Shown: positions 48,103 to 61,203 of the stretch, piece by piece
Position numbering within the stretch: position 1 is the first letter of the stretch
How the letters are laid out: each line of letters begins with the position of its first letter
NCBI GenBank assembly: GCA_003956705.1
Contig: QZCP01000044.1
Coordinates: 28,053 to 92,052, forward strand
Source of the DNA: Brevipalpus yothersi
Lineage: Eukaryota > Arthropoda > Arachnida > Trombidiformes > Tenuipalpidae
DNA: 64,000 nucleotides
Direction: 5' to 3'
The notes under the pieces: model-generated
Seen by the model: only the letters and a program-made list of their open reading frames with translations
Databases searched by the model: none
Told to the model about the DNA's origin: nothing
Program-made: the position numbers and the translations under genes

Positions 48103-48906
48103 ATCTCTCAGAGTCAGAGCTATGGAGAAAACCATAATTTAGTAGAGTATCAACAATTGATCAATAACCACCCTTAGCATTTAGTGTGGGAAGGTATCCG
48201 TCTCATGAAACTTATTTCTGTTCTAAATTCAGATCCCAGATCAGCAAAGATACCCCAGTCAATCAGAATGTACATCAATTCATATTTGTTCATTCAATTA
48301 TTCTTTATTTATTCCTCATTTATTTTTCATTTATTTTTCATTTATTTTTCATTTATTTTTCATTTATTATTTATTTATTTCCCTATTTAAAGTTGAGTGC
48401 TATGAAAAAAACTGACTATCTCTGAACTTGTCCACACAATATCACAAAAATTCGACCCATAATCAAAATCCATAATTCTCCCACCATTATCCGAATAGAT
48501 TGGAAGGATTTCAAGCCAATTGATTGCAGAAAAGTTCCTCTTCCAGAACTCAATCACTTAAGGTGCCGAATATTAAAATCTAACTCAATCAACCTACACT
48601 ATCATCACTCACATGAAACCATCTTATACTCAGATGAATTCTCTCGAATCTATCAACTATGAGCCAGTCTCTGGTGGTCGTATTCATTCTTTGGAATCCG
48701 ATGAAGAATACGATACACCTCTAGCACTACCATCAGAAGTTTTGTGAAAATTTAACTGCATGCCAGATGATGTCTATGGCTGGAAATTTCACCAAATTGA
48801 AGTTTAAATAGCACTTTTACAACCAGAATTAGATAGTCGAAGTTGACAATACTTAATCCACTGTTCACCAGATGGACCCTTAGGGTCGAGATTCTCATGT
48901 AATTTG
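48103..48906. repeat. Duplicated intergenic block (K-L)
   Basis: It is the fourth copy of the spacer. It contains an expanded tandem run of a ten-base TTTTTCATTTA-like unit at about 48308-48375, longer than in the other copies. No gene is seen. Confidence 0.75.
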
Positions 48907-48918
48907 AATAATCCTGAT
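48907..48918 (+). promoter_or_regulatory. Conserved upstream motif of gene L
   Basis: AATAATCCTGAT lies 132 nt before the ATG of gene L. Confidence 0.5.
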
Positions 48919-49038
48919 TACATGATGATGAGCTACTGATGAAGGGATTGTTGGGAAGAAGAAATGCGAGTTAGAGCTAGGACCTGACTATTATCAAGAA
49001 TTTGGGATTTATTAGACAAAAACGGATTGGCTCCACTG

Positions 49039-51851
49039 ATGGATATGAGACCACTATTCGCTGCTTATCTGGTTTTCATAACTGAAGTTTGTTTGGATGG
49101 GTCTGAGACATTGAAGTGGAATACCGATTATGGAGAAACGATACCAACAGTTGAAATTACTTTTGAAGGTGAAATTATGGCAATTCCACTTCGAGAAGCT
49201 CCTTTCTGTCGACTTTGGGAAACTCACCAATGTCTGTGTTTTATGCTACGAGAAAGTGACAATTCTCACAATTGGAGCTCAGCTTCATTCTCATACTGTG
49301 ATGATGGAGATATTCGAGGAAGTTTTCTAAACAGTACTGAATTTTTCGAGGTTAAAACTGTTCAAATTGGATCCTCACGTGAATACAATGTGACCAAGTA
49401 TCCTCCGGGAGAAAATTATACGGAAGTTATAATTGATCATATCGATGATGGATATGATAATTCCAGTGATAATGGTTCACTCTACTCCACTCCTTTTGCA
49501 GATATAGAGCTCATGGATTACGAGACTGGCTTCATACCATGTTTTTTTGTTATCGATCCGGTAATACTGAAAGATCAACCAAACGGTACGATTGACTTCT
49601 ATCTGCAGGAAATGATCAATGGTGCCAATAAACTTCTTGGAGAGTTCAATATACTAGCTTATTATAGCGGCTATTTAAAGGCTAGGGATAAAGACCTCTT
49701 AATAGGCAGTATAAAGCAAGCAGATGATTTCATTATGAAGGGTCACCAATATTATCACAATGAAAATATTTCTACAGTAGTTATATTGTTTTCTCCGATA
49801 TGCATAAGGGATAAGTGTGAGTATGATTCATTGCTTATATTCTCAGATCAAAAATATCAGAAGTTAATTGCCAATCTCAGTATTGCCACAGTCTGATCTC
49901 TCTGGATCCTTTACCAGATGCTATTCTAACCTATCTGCTTCTACCCAATGATAGATGGCTGTGTTGATGGTCGATCCAAGACTGATTCCATTTGCAATTC
50001 TTCAGTTGGAGCATTTGTCAGATACAGAGATAGAACTGAAAAATTCTCAATGAGAATGGTAGGACAAACTCTCGCTCATGAGTTGGGGCACACACTCGGT
50101 TTGTGGCATTCCGAATTAACTGATTGTAAGGACCCTCCGAAAGGTAAATTTTACGTCATGAGCGAGACAACAAATAATCTAGCAGGTGATGTAATCTGGT
50201 CCGAATGTAGTAAGGATAAAATCAAAAAGATCAGGCCAGCATACTATTGTCTGAAAAAGAAAATCAAGCCTCTGAGACCATCTTGTAAGAACGGTATTCT
50301 CGAAGATGGTGAACAATGTGAATGTGTCTCAGAGGCCTGTAGAAAATGTTGTAATGACAAATGTCAACTGACTAGAGGCTCAAAATGCTCAAGTGGTCCA
50401 TGCTGTAATAGAGAAACTTGTAAGCCACGGAGGAAGGGTGAGAAGTTCACATGCCGAAAAGCAAGAGACTTATGTGATATACCCGAAATGTGTAGCGGTA
50501 GGACACACAAGTGTCCACTCAACTATGTTGTGGCTAATGGGGCCAACTGTAAACAATGGCACAACGAAGAAAGGTACTGTTATAATGGCAAGTGTCCTGG
50601 TCGACGGGATGTTTGTTTGTGGCGTTCTCCTCCTGCTCATAGATTGGATCTTGACCTGTGCTACGATATTAATACGAACGATTCTCGCTTCGGATGTGGC
50701 CCTACTTTCACTGACCATGAGGATATCCCGAATTTTTTGTGCGAAGAGAAAGATAAGCTATGTGGCAAATTGTTTTGCCTAGGGTTGACTGAGTGGTCTA
50801 ACGACTATAAAAGAGCGCTATGTGAGTTTCCATTGAGGAAAAACCTCATAATCAGGATGTGTCTTAAATTAAGAATTTCAATTCTTCTCAGATCAACAGA
50901 GGATCAATGTTTCATACTTGTGGGAAGTCAAAAAGGGGAAAGAAACTCCCTGCTTCTATTTTGTTGTTGGAAGCAATGCTCAAGGCATACAAGAAGATCT
51001 TACATTCGTCTAGAATGGGTCTATTTGTGGAACTGAAGAGGATCCAAAGATGTGTGTCAAGCAGAAGTGTGTACCCTTGCCTCCTGGATGCCCGAAAAAT
51101 TGTTCTGGAAAACGCATTGCGCATCCCGAAACTGGGAGGTTGTATCCCAGTTACGTCCTTCCCGATCCTGAGTGAGTTTATTTGGAATCCATGAAAATCA
51201 ATGAAAATCCCAATGCAAAATTACGAAATTACGAGATACCTTGAAGTTTGATGAGTGAACTTCTGAAGGTTCTGACAGAATTTTCTTCTACTCTGAGCAT
51301 CCGTTCAATCAATGAGCTAGAAGAGAAAAGGCTGAATTTCGGTTCAATCTATTCTCTATCGTGTGTCAATGTGCCTCTCAGTCAAATGTGTATCTAATTG
51401 TAGCTGTTCTCCTTGTATCTTGACTACACACCACTCCAAGTCATAATCAATTCCTACATGATTACCAATAGCCAACTATCCCAAGTTCCACATCAGAGGA
51501 ATATCATACAATAATAATCGATTAATCACTTAATTCTTCTCTCTTCTCAGTGCAGAACCTGAGGATGACGTTGAAACTCAACCTGGTCTCAACATCTTTC
51601 AATGGCTGTTGATTTTCTTTTCAATTTGTTGCATACTCGTTGCGATTGTTTTGGTCTATCGTAATGGCATGTCGAGAAGACATTTAGAACAATCGAGTGA
51701 ATCAGTCTCATTCAAGGGTTCTCCATCACGAGAACAGATGGATTCAAGGGATCTCACCTATAGTCCAAAAAACTTGAGAGTAGAATTCCAAAATACAAGG
51801 CATGTGAGCCCCAGAAAAAGAGCGAGGCCACATAAAAAGGTCAAAGGTTGA
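49039..51851 (+). CDS. Gene L: ADAM-like metalloprotease-disintegrin with early stop before the membrane exon
   Basis: Exons 49039-49816, 49955-50821, 50892-51171 and 51551-51851 keep every splice site. In exon 3 the codon after TTC GTC is TAG (51011-51013), where H and J have CAG, so translation would end after 588 residues. The zinc site HELGHTLGLWH (50077-50109), Met-turn YVMS, disintegrin and most of the cysteine-rich domain precede the stop; the last cysteine-rich segment, membrane helix and tail (still open in exon 4) are lost. The product could be a secreted protease, or the gene may be a young pseudogene. Intron 1 (138 nt) has an insertion relative to H and J. A sequencing or assembly error must be excluded. 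Confidence 0.8.
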
Positions 51852-52182
51852 ATTTCTTCAAGTCATAACCTGAAACTGCACTGTTATCGAAGAAACTTAC
51901 ATTTTCCACGAGTCGTGATATGGTTCATCAGAATCTTGCTGAGAATATTTCTAATTTTACTGTCTTCATAAGATTACCGGATTGAATAATATTCATTTAT
52001 TTAGCAATTCAATGCCTTTGAAAGTTTCATGAATATATATAAATCTATCTATCTATTTTATCTTTATCGAATAGCCAGATAGACTATACCATGCTTCTTG
52101 TTGATTTTTGATTACGATAATATGACTTGATTCATCAGTCCACCGAAAGGTTCGCAAATAGTTATCTAGCATTTTCCTCCTT
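51852..52182. other. Junction of H-type 3' flank and M-type 5' flank
   Basis: Sequence shared with the flank of gene H runs to about 51970, where it changes to the 5' flank shared by genes M and P. No gene is seen. Confidence 0.6.
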
Positions 52183-52194
52183 TATAATCCTGGT
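52183..52194 (+). promoter_or_regulatory. Conserved upstream motif of gene M
   Basis: TATAATCCTGGT lies 176 nt before the ATG of gene M. Confidence 0.5.
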
Positions 52195-52358
52195 TACAAT
52201 GAAACGGAATGTAATCGATAGAAGGAAATCTTAGTAAACAGAGAAGCGAGTCATTTACTTGAGGACATCAGAAGTTTTTGGGTGCAATTTTGTAACCCAA
52301 TTATGTTACCAGATATCTAACTCGAAGCGTGCCGGGCAACCATAATTCACTTGTGGAT

Positions 52359-55060
52359 ATGAGATCGCTATTGGCTATTAATTTTTTGTTTATATCTCAA
52401 GTTTGGTTGGATGAATCTGAGAAGATAAAGTGGAACACCGATGATGGGAAAATGATACCAACAGTTGAGATCACTTATGAAGGTGAAATTATTGCAATTC
52501 CTCTCAGAGAGGCTCCTTTTTGTCGTCTCTGGGAAACTCACCAATGTCTGTGCTTTATGCTGAGAAAAGATGATAACACTGTCAATTGGAATTCAGCTTC
52601 ATTTTCATATTGTGAGGTTGAAAATATTCGAGGACACTTTCTGAATAATACTGATTATTTCGAGGTGAGAACTATTGAAATTGGCTCCATACGTCAATAC
52701 GATGTGACCAAAGAAGCGTTTCCTCCTGGAACAAATTATACCGAAAAGACTATTGATGATATCGGTGGAAATAGTACTTCCAGCTATAACGGTTCACTCT
52801 ATTTCAAACCACTATCTGAACCGTCCCTTGAAGATTATGAGACTGGCTTCTTACCGTGTTTTTTTGTGATTGATCCGATAATATTTGAAATCGAGCCAAT
52901 CGATACAATTGACTTCTACCTGCAGGGTATCATCGATGAGGCCAATGAACATCTCCGTGAATTTAATCTAGTAGCTATGTATACAGGATGGGCCCAAGCT
53001 AAGCCAGAGGATCTCATTTTGGACTATGTTACTAATTCAGATGGATTCATTTCAAGGAGTCACCGTCAATATATCGGTAAAAATGCTCGTAATTTGGTTT
53101 TCCTATTCACACCAAAAGGAATACGAGATTGGCGTAAGTAGAGAAGCATAATTAATAATCATCTCTTGTATCATAAACATTATCTGATCAACAGCACTAC
53201 TTTAATCTGCAATTGAGACATTATAACAGGTTCATTTCTTGTGATTTCAATTTCATAACTCCTTTGCTTTTACCATGACAGAGGGACAATGGTACTCGGG
53301 TCGAACTTTTGAGGACTCTATCTGTTATCCTTCGATTGGAATTTATATGCAATACATAAATCGAACGGAAAGATTTTCCATGAGAATGTTAGCACAAACT
53401 TTTGCTCATGAAATTGGACACACCCTTGGTTTGATAGATATCAAATATACCGATTGCAAGGTTCCTCCGGAAGGAAAACATTACATCATGGGCCATGCAA
53501 CTAATGATGAGGGTATCGAATTGATTTGGTCAGCCTGTAGTAAAGTGACTATTGGAGAAAAGAGGCCATCTTATTTCTGTCTGAAAGAAATAATTAAACC
53601 TCCAAAGCCTTCCTGTCGTAATGGTATTCTCGAAGATGGTGAAAAATGTGAATGTGTCTCAGAAGCATGTAGAAAATGTTGTAATAACGAGTGTCAACTA
53701 ACGAGAGGCTCAAAATGCTCAAGTGGTCCATGCTGTAATAGAGAAACTTGTAAGCCACGGAGGAAGAATGAGAAGTACACATGCCGAAAAGCAAGAGACT
53801 TATGTGACATACCCGAAATGTGTAGCGGTAGGACACACAAGTGTCCACTCAACTATGTTGTGGCTGATGGCTATGGATGTAGAGATTCTCCTGATCAATC
53901 ATATTGTTTCAATGGTATGTGTGGAAATCGAATGGATGTTTGTAATTGGATGGGCCATGGTGGCCAATTAGGACCCGAGCGATGTTATGATCTGAATTTA
54001 AAGAAAAACTCGGCTTGGGGATGTGGTCCAACTTTCAGTGATCACAAGAATGTCTCAAATTTACCATGTGAAGAGAAAGACAAATACTGTGGCAAGTTGT
54101 TGTGCAATTATACTGCTTATGAAACATCAGATTTTACGAGAGCTAAGAGTGAGTTTTGGCATTGGAATTGTGGAACTAGAGACTTACGTTAATTGCAAAA
54201 TTTTAATTCTTTCCAGAGCAACAAAGAATCAATGATACCTTTGTGGAGGTTGAGGTAGATGTATTGTATTGCCACTATTTATTACTCCGAAACAATACTA
54301 GATTCTTGCGAGAAGATCCTACATTTGTTCAAAATGGATCTGCATGTGGATTACAAAGTGAAAAGATGTGTATCAAGCAAAATTGTGTCTCATTACCTGG
54401 AGGATGTCCGAAAAACTGTCCTGGAAAACTAGTTGAACATCCTGAAACAAAAGAATCGCTTCCTGCTTACATAATTCCAGATCCTGAGTAAGTCTTCCCA
54501 TCCTTCTCAGTTTCCAATAGAATTGGAATAGAATTACGAGATATTCCTCTTTCAATGAGTCAATTTCTGAAGTTCCATTCCTCATCCCATCATCAGTTTA
54601 TTAATCATGCGCTATCATGCATGTGTATCTATGATGTATCTAGATTAGTTTGTTTGTCACATCATTTCAAATACGTCACATCAATTTATAAGCAACATAA
54701 TTATCAACAGTATAGTGGAGGTACTCGAAGTTTTCTTTCCTAGAGATATCATTCCTCAGAATGATAAGGTTGCAATTGATCGGTCTCTATCTTCTCAGTG
54801 CAGAACCTGACGAGACTGGGCTAGGAGGACTTAGCATCTTCCAGTGGTTTCTAACCATTTTTCCAATCTTCGGTTTAATTGTGGCAATTGCTTTGGCTTT
54901 TCGTTATCGGAGTATGTCAGAGAGACCTCAAGTAGAACCGAATGTTTCAATGACGCTGAAAACCCCAGCAACGGAGGGACAAACTCCTTCAGTGACAGAA
55001 CGAAAAACTGGAGAGGAGAAACGCGAAGTTCAGGACATAAAAACTCCAGAAAAACTCTGA
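52359..55060 (+). CDS. Gene M: ADAM-like metalloprotease-disintegrin with variant zinc site
   Basis: Exons 52359-53133, 53282-54148, 54217-54487 and 54799-55060 give 724 codons. The ATG at 52359 (MRSLL) is chosen; no earlier in-frame ATG exists. The zinc site reads HEIGHTLGLID (53407-53439): the two helix histidines and the Glu are present, but the third ligand His is Asp, and the following residues also differ (IKYTDC). HExxHxxGxxD sites are active in some other metzincin-like families, so activity cannot be excluded. The Met-turn YIMG is intact. The disintegrin is nearly the same as in J while the flanking parts are not, indicating gene conversion. The stalk is short; the membrane helix and tail are unique to M, with a relic in B. 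Confidence 0.87.
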
Positions 55061-56152
55061 ATCTTGTGGAGATAGTCAAAAGTTAAATTTTTCAGATCAC
55101 GAAAGAGAAGTTGTCCTGTCTGTACTTGTACTGGTTGAATACGTTCAGCATCTGAAATTGGAACATTTATTATACGAATTACAATGAGGAGTTGGCTACA
55201 ATACACAATCTTCATTTACAGGAACTTTGTCGTTGGAAGCAGTACCAGAATTTCACCTTGGGATCAATCATTCCCAGAATGAATCTGGGCCTGAGTAGAC
55301 ACGAGCCAATCGAGTGTGTGTCTTATCTCATGAGAAATGTTCAAAAACTATCACAACGTTTTAGTTGAGTTGCTCTCTGCTCATTAATTTGCTGATCTGG
55401 GCTAAGTTCTCCAAAACTTGAATACGATTATGGTTCCGCTAATAATTACGATATGAGGGCTAATTGATTTGATACTCTTGAAAAATTATTTCGATGTACT
55501 TGTATTTATTTGATTGAATCTTTTGAGTGACGAAATTCATGATGATATCGATGATGGACCTTAGGAACATAGGTTTCTAGTGTGACTATCATTTCCTCTA
55601 TCTGCTACTAAATTTTCTCAATCGTGACACAATATCTAACCCATGCATTCGAAGCGAAAGCTAACCAAGTGATCCAGCACAAGACCAAAATGATCCAACA
55701 AAACCAAACCGCTTCTCAGCTCTTAAATGGAAAGAATTGTGAGGTGTCAGAGTTATAAAGAATTTGGGTGACAAAAAAAACGGAAAAGAGGTGACCAATT
55801 TGAAAACTCAGGACCAGAAGAAAATCTTGAATCGAGAATTGGATCAGAGTCAGACGGCTGAATGGAACATGAAAAAGTTTGCCTCACTCCATTAAATGGC
55901 CTTTCATTAATATATCTGTTGTTCAATTGTTGCAATCCCACTGGTTACCAGAAAAGCTTGAAGAAAGAGTAAGCAGCCAGATTAACAGATGATAAATTGG
56001 TGAGAATTCGAAAAATCTATAATAGTTCACCAACTATGTCGGCATACATCCATTTCTAGCGCATGTATGGAGGGTTGATTAAGTTAATTAACGCTACCTA
56101 CTTTATTAAGCGCTAGATAGTTTTTAGCGTTAGGATTTGGTACCAAAACCGT
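55061..56152. repeat. Duplicated intergenic block (M-N)
   Basis: It parallels 4079-5139 (B-C). It holds AT-rich flank, the ACCAACTATGTCGGCATACATC segment and a GCGCTAGATAG region. No gene is seen; small frames here are not conserved. Confidence 0.7.
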
Positions 56153-56164
56153 TATAATCCTGGT
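56153..56164 (+). promoter_or_regulatory. Conserved upstream motif of gene N
   Basis: TATAATCCTGGT lies 164 nt before the ATG of gene N. Confidence 0.5.
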
Positions 56165-56316
56165 TATATATGCATGGTGGATTTTTTGTTGACCAAGGAT
56201 ACTTGGGTAAACAGACATCTAAGGGAATGAACAATTTTTGGTTTGGTGATGTGCCTAATTACAGATATATGTATTTGGAACTTATATAAGAATTTGGTGA
56301 TAATCGATTCGTGAAT

Positions 56317-59137
56317 ATGAGATCGATATTAATTGTCTTGACTATTATTTCTAGAGTTTTGTTGGAGGATTCTGAGACAGTAAAGTGGAACATCGGTGAT
56401 GGAAAAAAGACACCAACAGTTGAAATCACTTTTGAAGGTGAAATTATTGTGATTCCTCTTCGAGAAGCTCCTTACTGTCAACTTTGGGAAACCCATAAAT
56501 GCTCGTGTTTCATGTTACGAAAAGTAGGCAATTCCACAGAATGGAGTTTAGCTTCGTTTTCCTACTGTGATGATAGAGATATTCGAGGACACTTTTTGAA
56601 TAGTACTGATTATTTCGAGGTATATACAATTGAAAATGGAACCGCGAAAGAATTCAATGTGACCAAGTATCCTCCAGCAGAAAACTTGACTGAAAAGTTT
56701 ATCGATAATTATAGATATGAAAAGCGAAATATAACTGAAACTTCTCAATACTTCAAGCCTCTTTCTGATTTACTGCTCAGAGATTATGATACTGGTTACA
56801 TACCATGTGTGTTTGTGATCGATCCCATTATATTCGAAGACTGGCCAAAAAATAGAATTGTATTCCATCTACAAGAGCTCATCAATGATGCTAACAAATT
56901 TCTCCATGAATTCAATCTTGTGGTTGTGTACAGAGATTGGAAAGAAGCTGAGGAAATTGACCTTCGTCTCCGGTATCAACCTGATTTGGCAAGATTTCTC
57001 GATTATCGCTTCTCTCATTACGTTGATGGACGTCTGCATAATGTAGCTGTATTGCTCACACCAAGAGAAGTCCGTGATGAGAGTGAGTATTGAAAATTCC
57101 TTAGTATACCAATTACTTTTGAGGAGCACATAAAACACCATTGAAGAGTTTTTACGACCCACATGATGGAATTATCGGTGTAATTTTCCTTCTATCTACT
57201 GGGAATTAATTTGAATTATGTCTTTCTCTCTCTCACTCTCTCAATGGAGCAGAAAATAATATCATTGCAGGTCTTGCTACTATGAACTCTATCTGCAAAT
57301 ATTCTCTTGGAATTCATGTGAAATACGAGAAAATAACAGAACGATTCATGATGAGAGCTCTAGCGTCAACTTTTGCCCATGAAATTGGACACACGCTTGG
57401 CTTGGAGCATGCTGAAGATACGGAATGCAATAAACCTCCTCCAAATATCTATTACATTATGGGAAACACCACCTCAAATGGGCCAGGTATTATACAATGG
57501 TCAGAATGTAGTAAAGATTTCATCAAAAACAGAAGGCCAATATTCTCATGTTTAAGGGACAAAATTAAGCCTCCTATGCCATCTTGCAAGAATGGTGTAC
57601 TCGAAGAGGGTGAAGAATGTGAATGTGTATCGCCAGTATGCGAAAAATGTTGTGATAACAATTGCAGGCTTACTGAAGATTCAAAATGTTCAAGTGGTCC
57701 ATGCTGTGATGAGAAAACTTGTATGCCCAGAAAAGAGGGAGAAAGACACACATGCCGTAAGGCTAGAGATGTCTGTGACATACCCGAATTGTGTAGTGGT
57801 AGAACACATAAGTGTCCAGTTAACTATGTTGTGGCTGATGGCTATGGATGTAGAAATCCTCCTGATCAATCATATTGTTTCAATGGTTTGTGTGGAAATC
57901 GATTAGATGTTTGTCGTTGGATGTTTCATAATGGTAAGGTGGGAAATGAATGGTGTTATACTAAGAATACTGAACCAAAAAAAGACCAACCCTTCGGATG
58001 CGGTCCTACTTTTACTAACCGCGGAAATGTCTCAGAGTCTATTCCATGTAAAGAGAAAGACAAGTACTGTGGCAGACTGCATTGCGTTTATTCAATTCTT
58101 GTCACAGATGAGCTGCGCTCTGCTTACCGTGAGTGTTCAAAGGTTAATCTTTCAATTGAAGGGCTCATTCGAGTTCCAAATTTGATCCTTGGCAGATGAG
58201 AAGATAGTCTTGGGGAATGTATTGGGAACTAACATAGAACCAGGTATATGCAGCTTTTTAGTAGTCGGAAATAACACCAGATTACTGCGAGAGGATCCTA
58301 CTTTCGTTCAGAATGGATCCGCATGTGGAAACAATAACAAAAATATGTGTGTCAAACAAGAATGTGTCCCTTTGCCCCCTGGATGTCCGAAAAATTGTCC
58401 CGGAAAACCAATTAAACATCCTTAAACAGAAGAATTGCTTCCTGCTTACATAATTCCAGATCCTGAGTGAGTTTTCTACCGTTTCCCGACAATCAATTAA
58501 AAGAACCAAGTTGCACCTAACATCGAGAGAATCTCCCCCTGCAAAATGCTCAATAGATCACATTCTCTATACACATCATTTTCAGATATTATTTAAACTA
58601 TAATCACTCTCAGAGAGCTTTTTAATAATAACCATGGAAACAGTCCATATCATATCAGCTGAATGTCATATTGGATATCCATTTTGAAAGCACTTCCACT
58701 GCATCGTTTCAGCTCTCGATCGAATTTGCTGATTATCAGTAGTTGAACAATCCAAGCGCTCCATCAATGGAACTCAATACTCAATGAAAATCAATTATTT
58801 CTTCTCTCTTCTCAGTGCTGAATCTGGTAATGGTGATGAAGCTGAAGGAAGCAGCCTTTTCCAATGGCTGCTAATCATCATCTTGATCTGTTGTTTAGTT
58901 GTTTCAACCTATTCGATTCATCGATATAAGAGCCTGCCAAAGAGACTATCAATCTCACCGAAAGACTCAACAACTAGAGAACCAAGACTTTCAAAGGGCA
59001 ATCGGGATAGCATCAAGAAAACTACAGAGAAAAAAACAGAAAAAAAGGACATGTCAACTCCAGAAAGAGCTCGGAAGCAAGGAAAACAGTCAGGTGAAGA
59101 GGTGAATATCTCAAGTCAGCTCCAGAAAGGAGCTTGA
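56317..59137 (+). CDS. Gene N: ADAM-like metalloprotease-disintegrin with early stop before the membrane exon
   Basis: Exons 56317-57082, 57253-58128, 58196-58466 and 58816-59137 keep all splice sites. The first ATG of gene C is GTG here, so MRSIL is used. The zinc site HEIGHTLGLEH lies at 57378-57410, with Met-turn YIMG. A single change of GAA to TAA at 58423-58425, near the end of exon 3, ends the protein at 623 residues, after essentially all of the cysteine-rich domain but before the stalk, membrane helix and tail. Exon 4 is still open and lacks the NGT stalk repeat. The predicted product is a secreted protease-disintegrin-cysteine-rich protein; decay of the gene is the alternative. Confidence 0.82.
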
Positions 59138-59162
59138 AGATCATCAGACCCTAAGGCATCAA

Positions 59163-61203
59163 GATTCATAACAATTCCTCTTTGAGAAGCTCATTACTGT
59201 CAACTTTGGGAAACTCACAAATGTATGTGATCCATGCTAAAAAAAGACGGCAATCACTCAGATTGGAGCTTAGTTTCATTCTCATATTGTGGAGATGGTG
59301 ATATTAGGATGTTCAGGATACTTCCAGAACAGTACTGATTTTTTTGAGGTGAGAGAAAAATCGAAAAATTCTCCTTGAGACAGACAAGTGCAACCCTAGC
59401 CCATGAAATTGGACACACACTTGGTATGAGACATTCCGAAAATACACTTTGCAAAGGGCCTCCAAAAGGCGAGTTCTTCGTAATGCAAACCATAAGTACA
59501 AATGACCCTGGAAATATTCAATGGTCAAATTGTAGTCGAGAGGTTGTCAGAAAGAGAAGGCAATCTTATTTTTGTCTGAAAACGAAAATCAAACCTCCCA
59601 AGCCATCTTGTCAAAATGGTGTTCTCGAGAAAGGGGAACAATGTGAATGTGTCTCACAGACCTGTAGAAAATGTTGCAATAGCAAGTGTCGACTAACCAG
59701 AGGCTCAAAATGCTCAAGTGGTCGATGCTGTAATAAAGAAACTTGTAAGCCACGGAAGAAGGATGATAAGTACACATGCCGAAAAGCAAGAGACTTATGT
59801 GACATACCCGAAATGTGTAGCGGTAGGACACACAAGTGTCCACTCAACTATGTTGTGGCTGATGGGACCGACTGTAAACAATGGCACAACGAAGAAAGGT
59901 ACTGTTATAATGGCAAGTGTCCTGGTCGACGGGATGTTTGTTTTTGGTGCTCTCCTCCTGCTCATAGATTGGATCTTGACCTGTTTACGATATTAATACG
60001 AACGATTCCCGCCTTGGATGTGCCCCTACTTTCACTGATCATAAGGATATTCCGAATTTCTTGTGCGAAGAGAAAGATAAGCTATGAGACAAATTTTTTT
60101 GCCTAAGTTGGTTTCAGGTGTCTAGTGACTAAAAAAGAGCGTGAGGTGAGTTTTCATTGATGAAAAACCTCATAACCAGGATATCTTTGTTAATTCTTCC
60201 CAGATCAACAGAGGATCAATATTTCATAGTTGTGGGGAGTTGAAGATGGGAAAAGAACTCCCTGCCACTATCTTGTTCTTGGAAGCAATACTCAAAGCAT
60301 AGAAGAAGATCTAACATTCGTTCAGAATGGATCTGTTTGTGGGACTGAAGAGGATCCAAAGATGTGTGCCAGGCAAAAGAGTGACCCCTAGCCTGCCGGA
60401 TGCCCGAAAAATTGTTCTGGAAAAGACATTGCGCGTCCCAAAACTGGGAGGTTGTATCCTAGTTACATCCTTCCCGAACCTGAGTGAGTTTATTTGAACC
60501 TCTACGAAAGTCCCGATGCAAAATTACGAAATTACGAAATATCTTGAAGTTTGATGAGTGAACTTCTGAAGGTTCTGACAAAATTTCCTTCTACTCTGAG
60601 CATCCGTTCAATTAATGAGCTAGAAGAGCAAAGGCTGAATATTGGTTCAATCTATTCTCTATCGCGTGTCGATGTGCATCTCAGTCAAATGTGTATCTAA
60701 TTGTAGCTGTTCTCCTTGTATCTTGACTACACACTACTCCAAGTCATAATCAATTCCTACATGATTACCAATAGCCAACTATCCCAAGTTCCACATCAGA
60801 GGAATATCATACAATAATAATCGATTAATCAATTAATTCTTCTCTCTTCTCAGTGCGGAACCTGAGGATGGTGATGACGTTGAAACTCAACCTGATCTCA
60901 ACTTCTTCCAATGGCTGTTGATTGTCTTTTCAATTTGCATACTGGTTGCAATTGTTTTGGTCTATCGCAATGGCATGTCGAGAAGACATACAGAACAATC
61001 AAGGGTATCGGTCTCATTCAAGGGTTTTCCATCTCGAGAACAGATAGATTCAAGGGATCTCAGTGGTAGTCCAAAAAACTTGGGAGTAGAATTCCGAAAT
61101 ACAAGGCATGCGAGCTCCAGAAAAAAACGAGGCTTCATAAAAAGGTCAAAGGTTGAATTTCTTCAAGTCATAACCTGGAACTGCACTGTCACTGTTATAA
61201 AAT
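59163..61203 (+). pseudogene. Pseudogene O: H-type ADAM with internal deletion
   Basis: A short exon 1 piece (about 59170-59350, with stops) is joined directly to exon 2 at about 59355, so the second half of exon 1, intron 1 and the first part of exon 2 are deleted. Exon 2 still encodes HEIGHTLGMRH (59402-59434) and an H-type disintegrin. A two-base loss in the LDLCYD codons (about 59983) shifts the frame, and a TGA follows near 60086. Exon 3 (about 60205-60484) has stops. Exon 4 (about 60852) keeps the membrane helix, but its tail is frameshifted. There is no usable start. Confidence 0.88.

Noticed and set aside
48184..48425. Hydrophobic Phe/Ile-rich frames in the K-L spacer (also 17.8, 21.4 and 38.2 kb)
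   Set aside because: They are produced by a T-rich simple repeat; length varies between copies without keeping frame.
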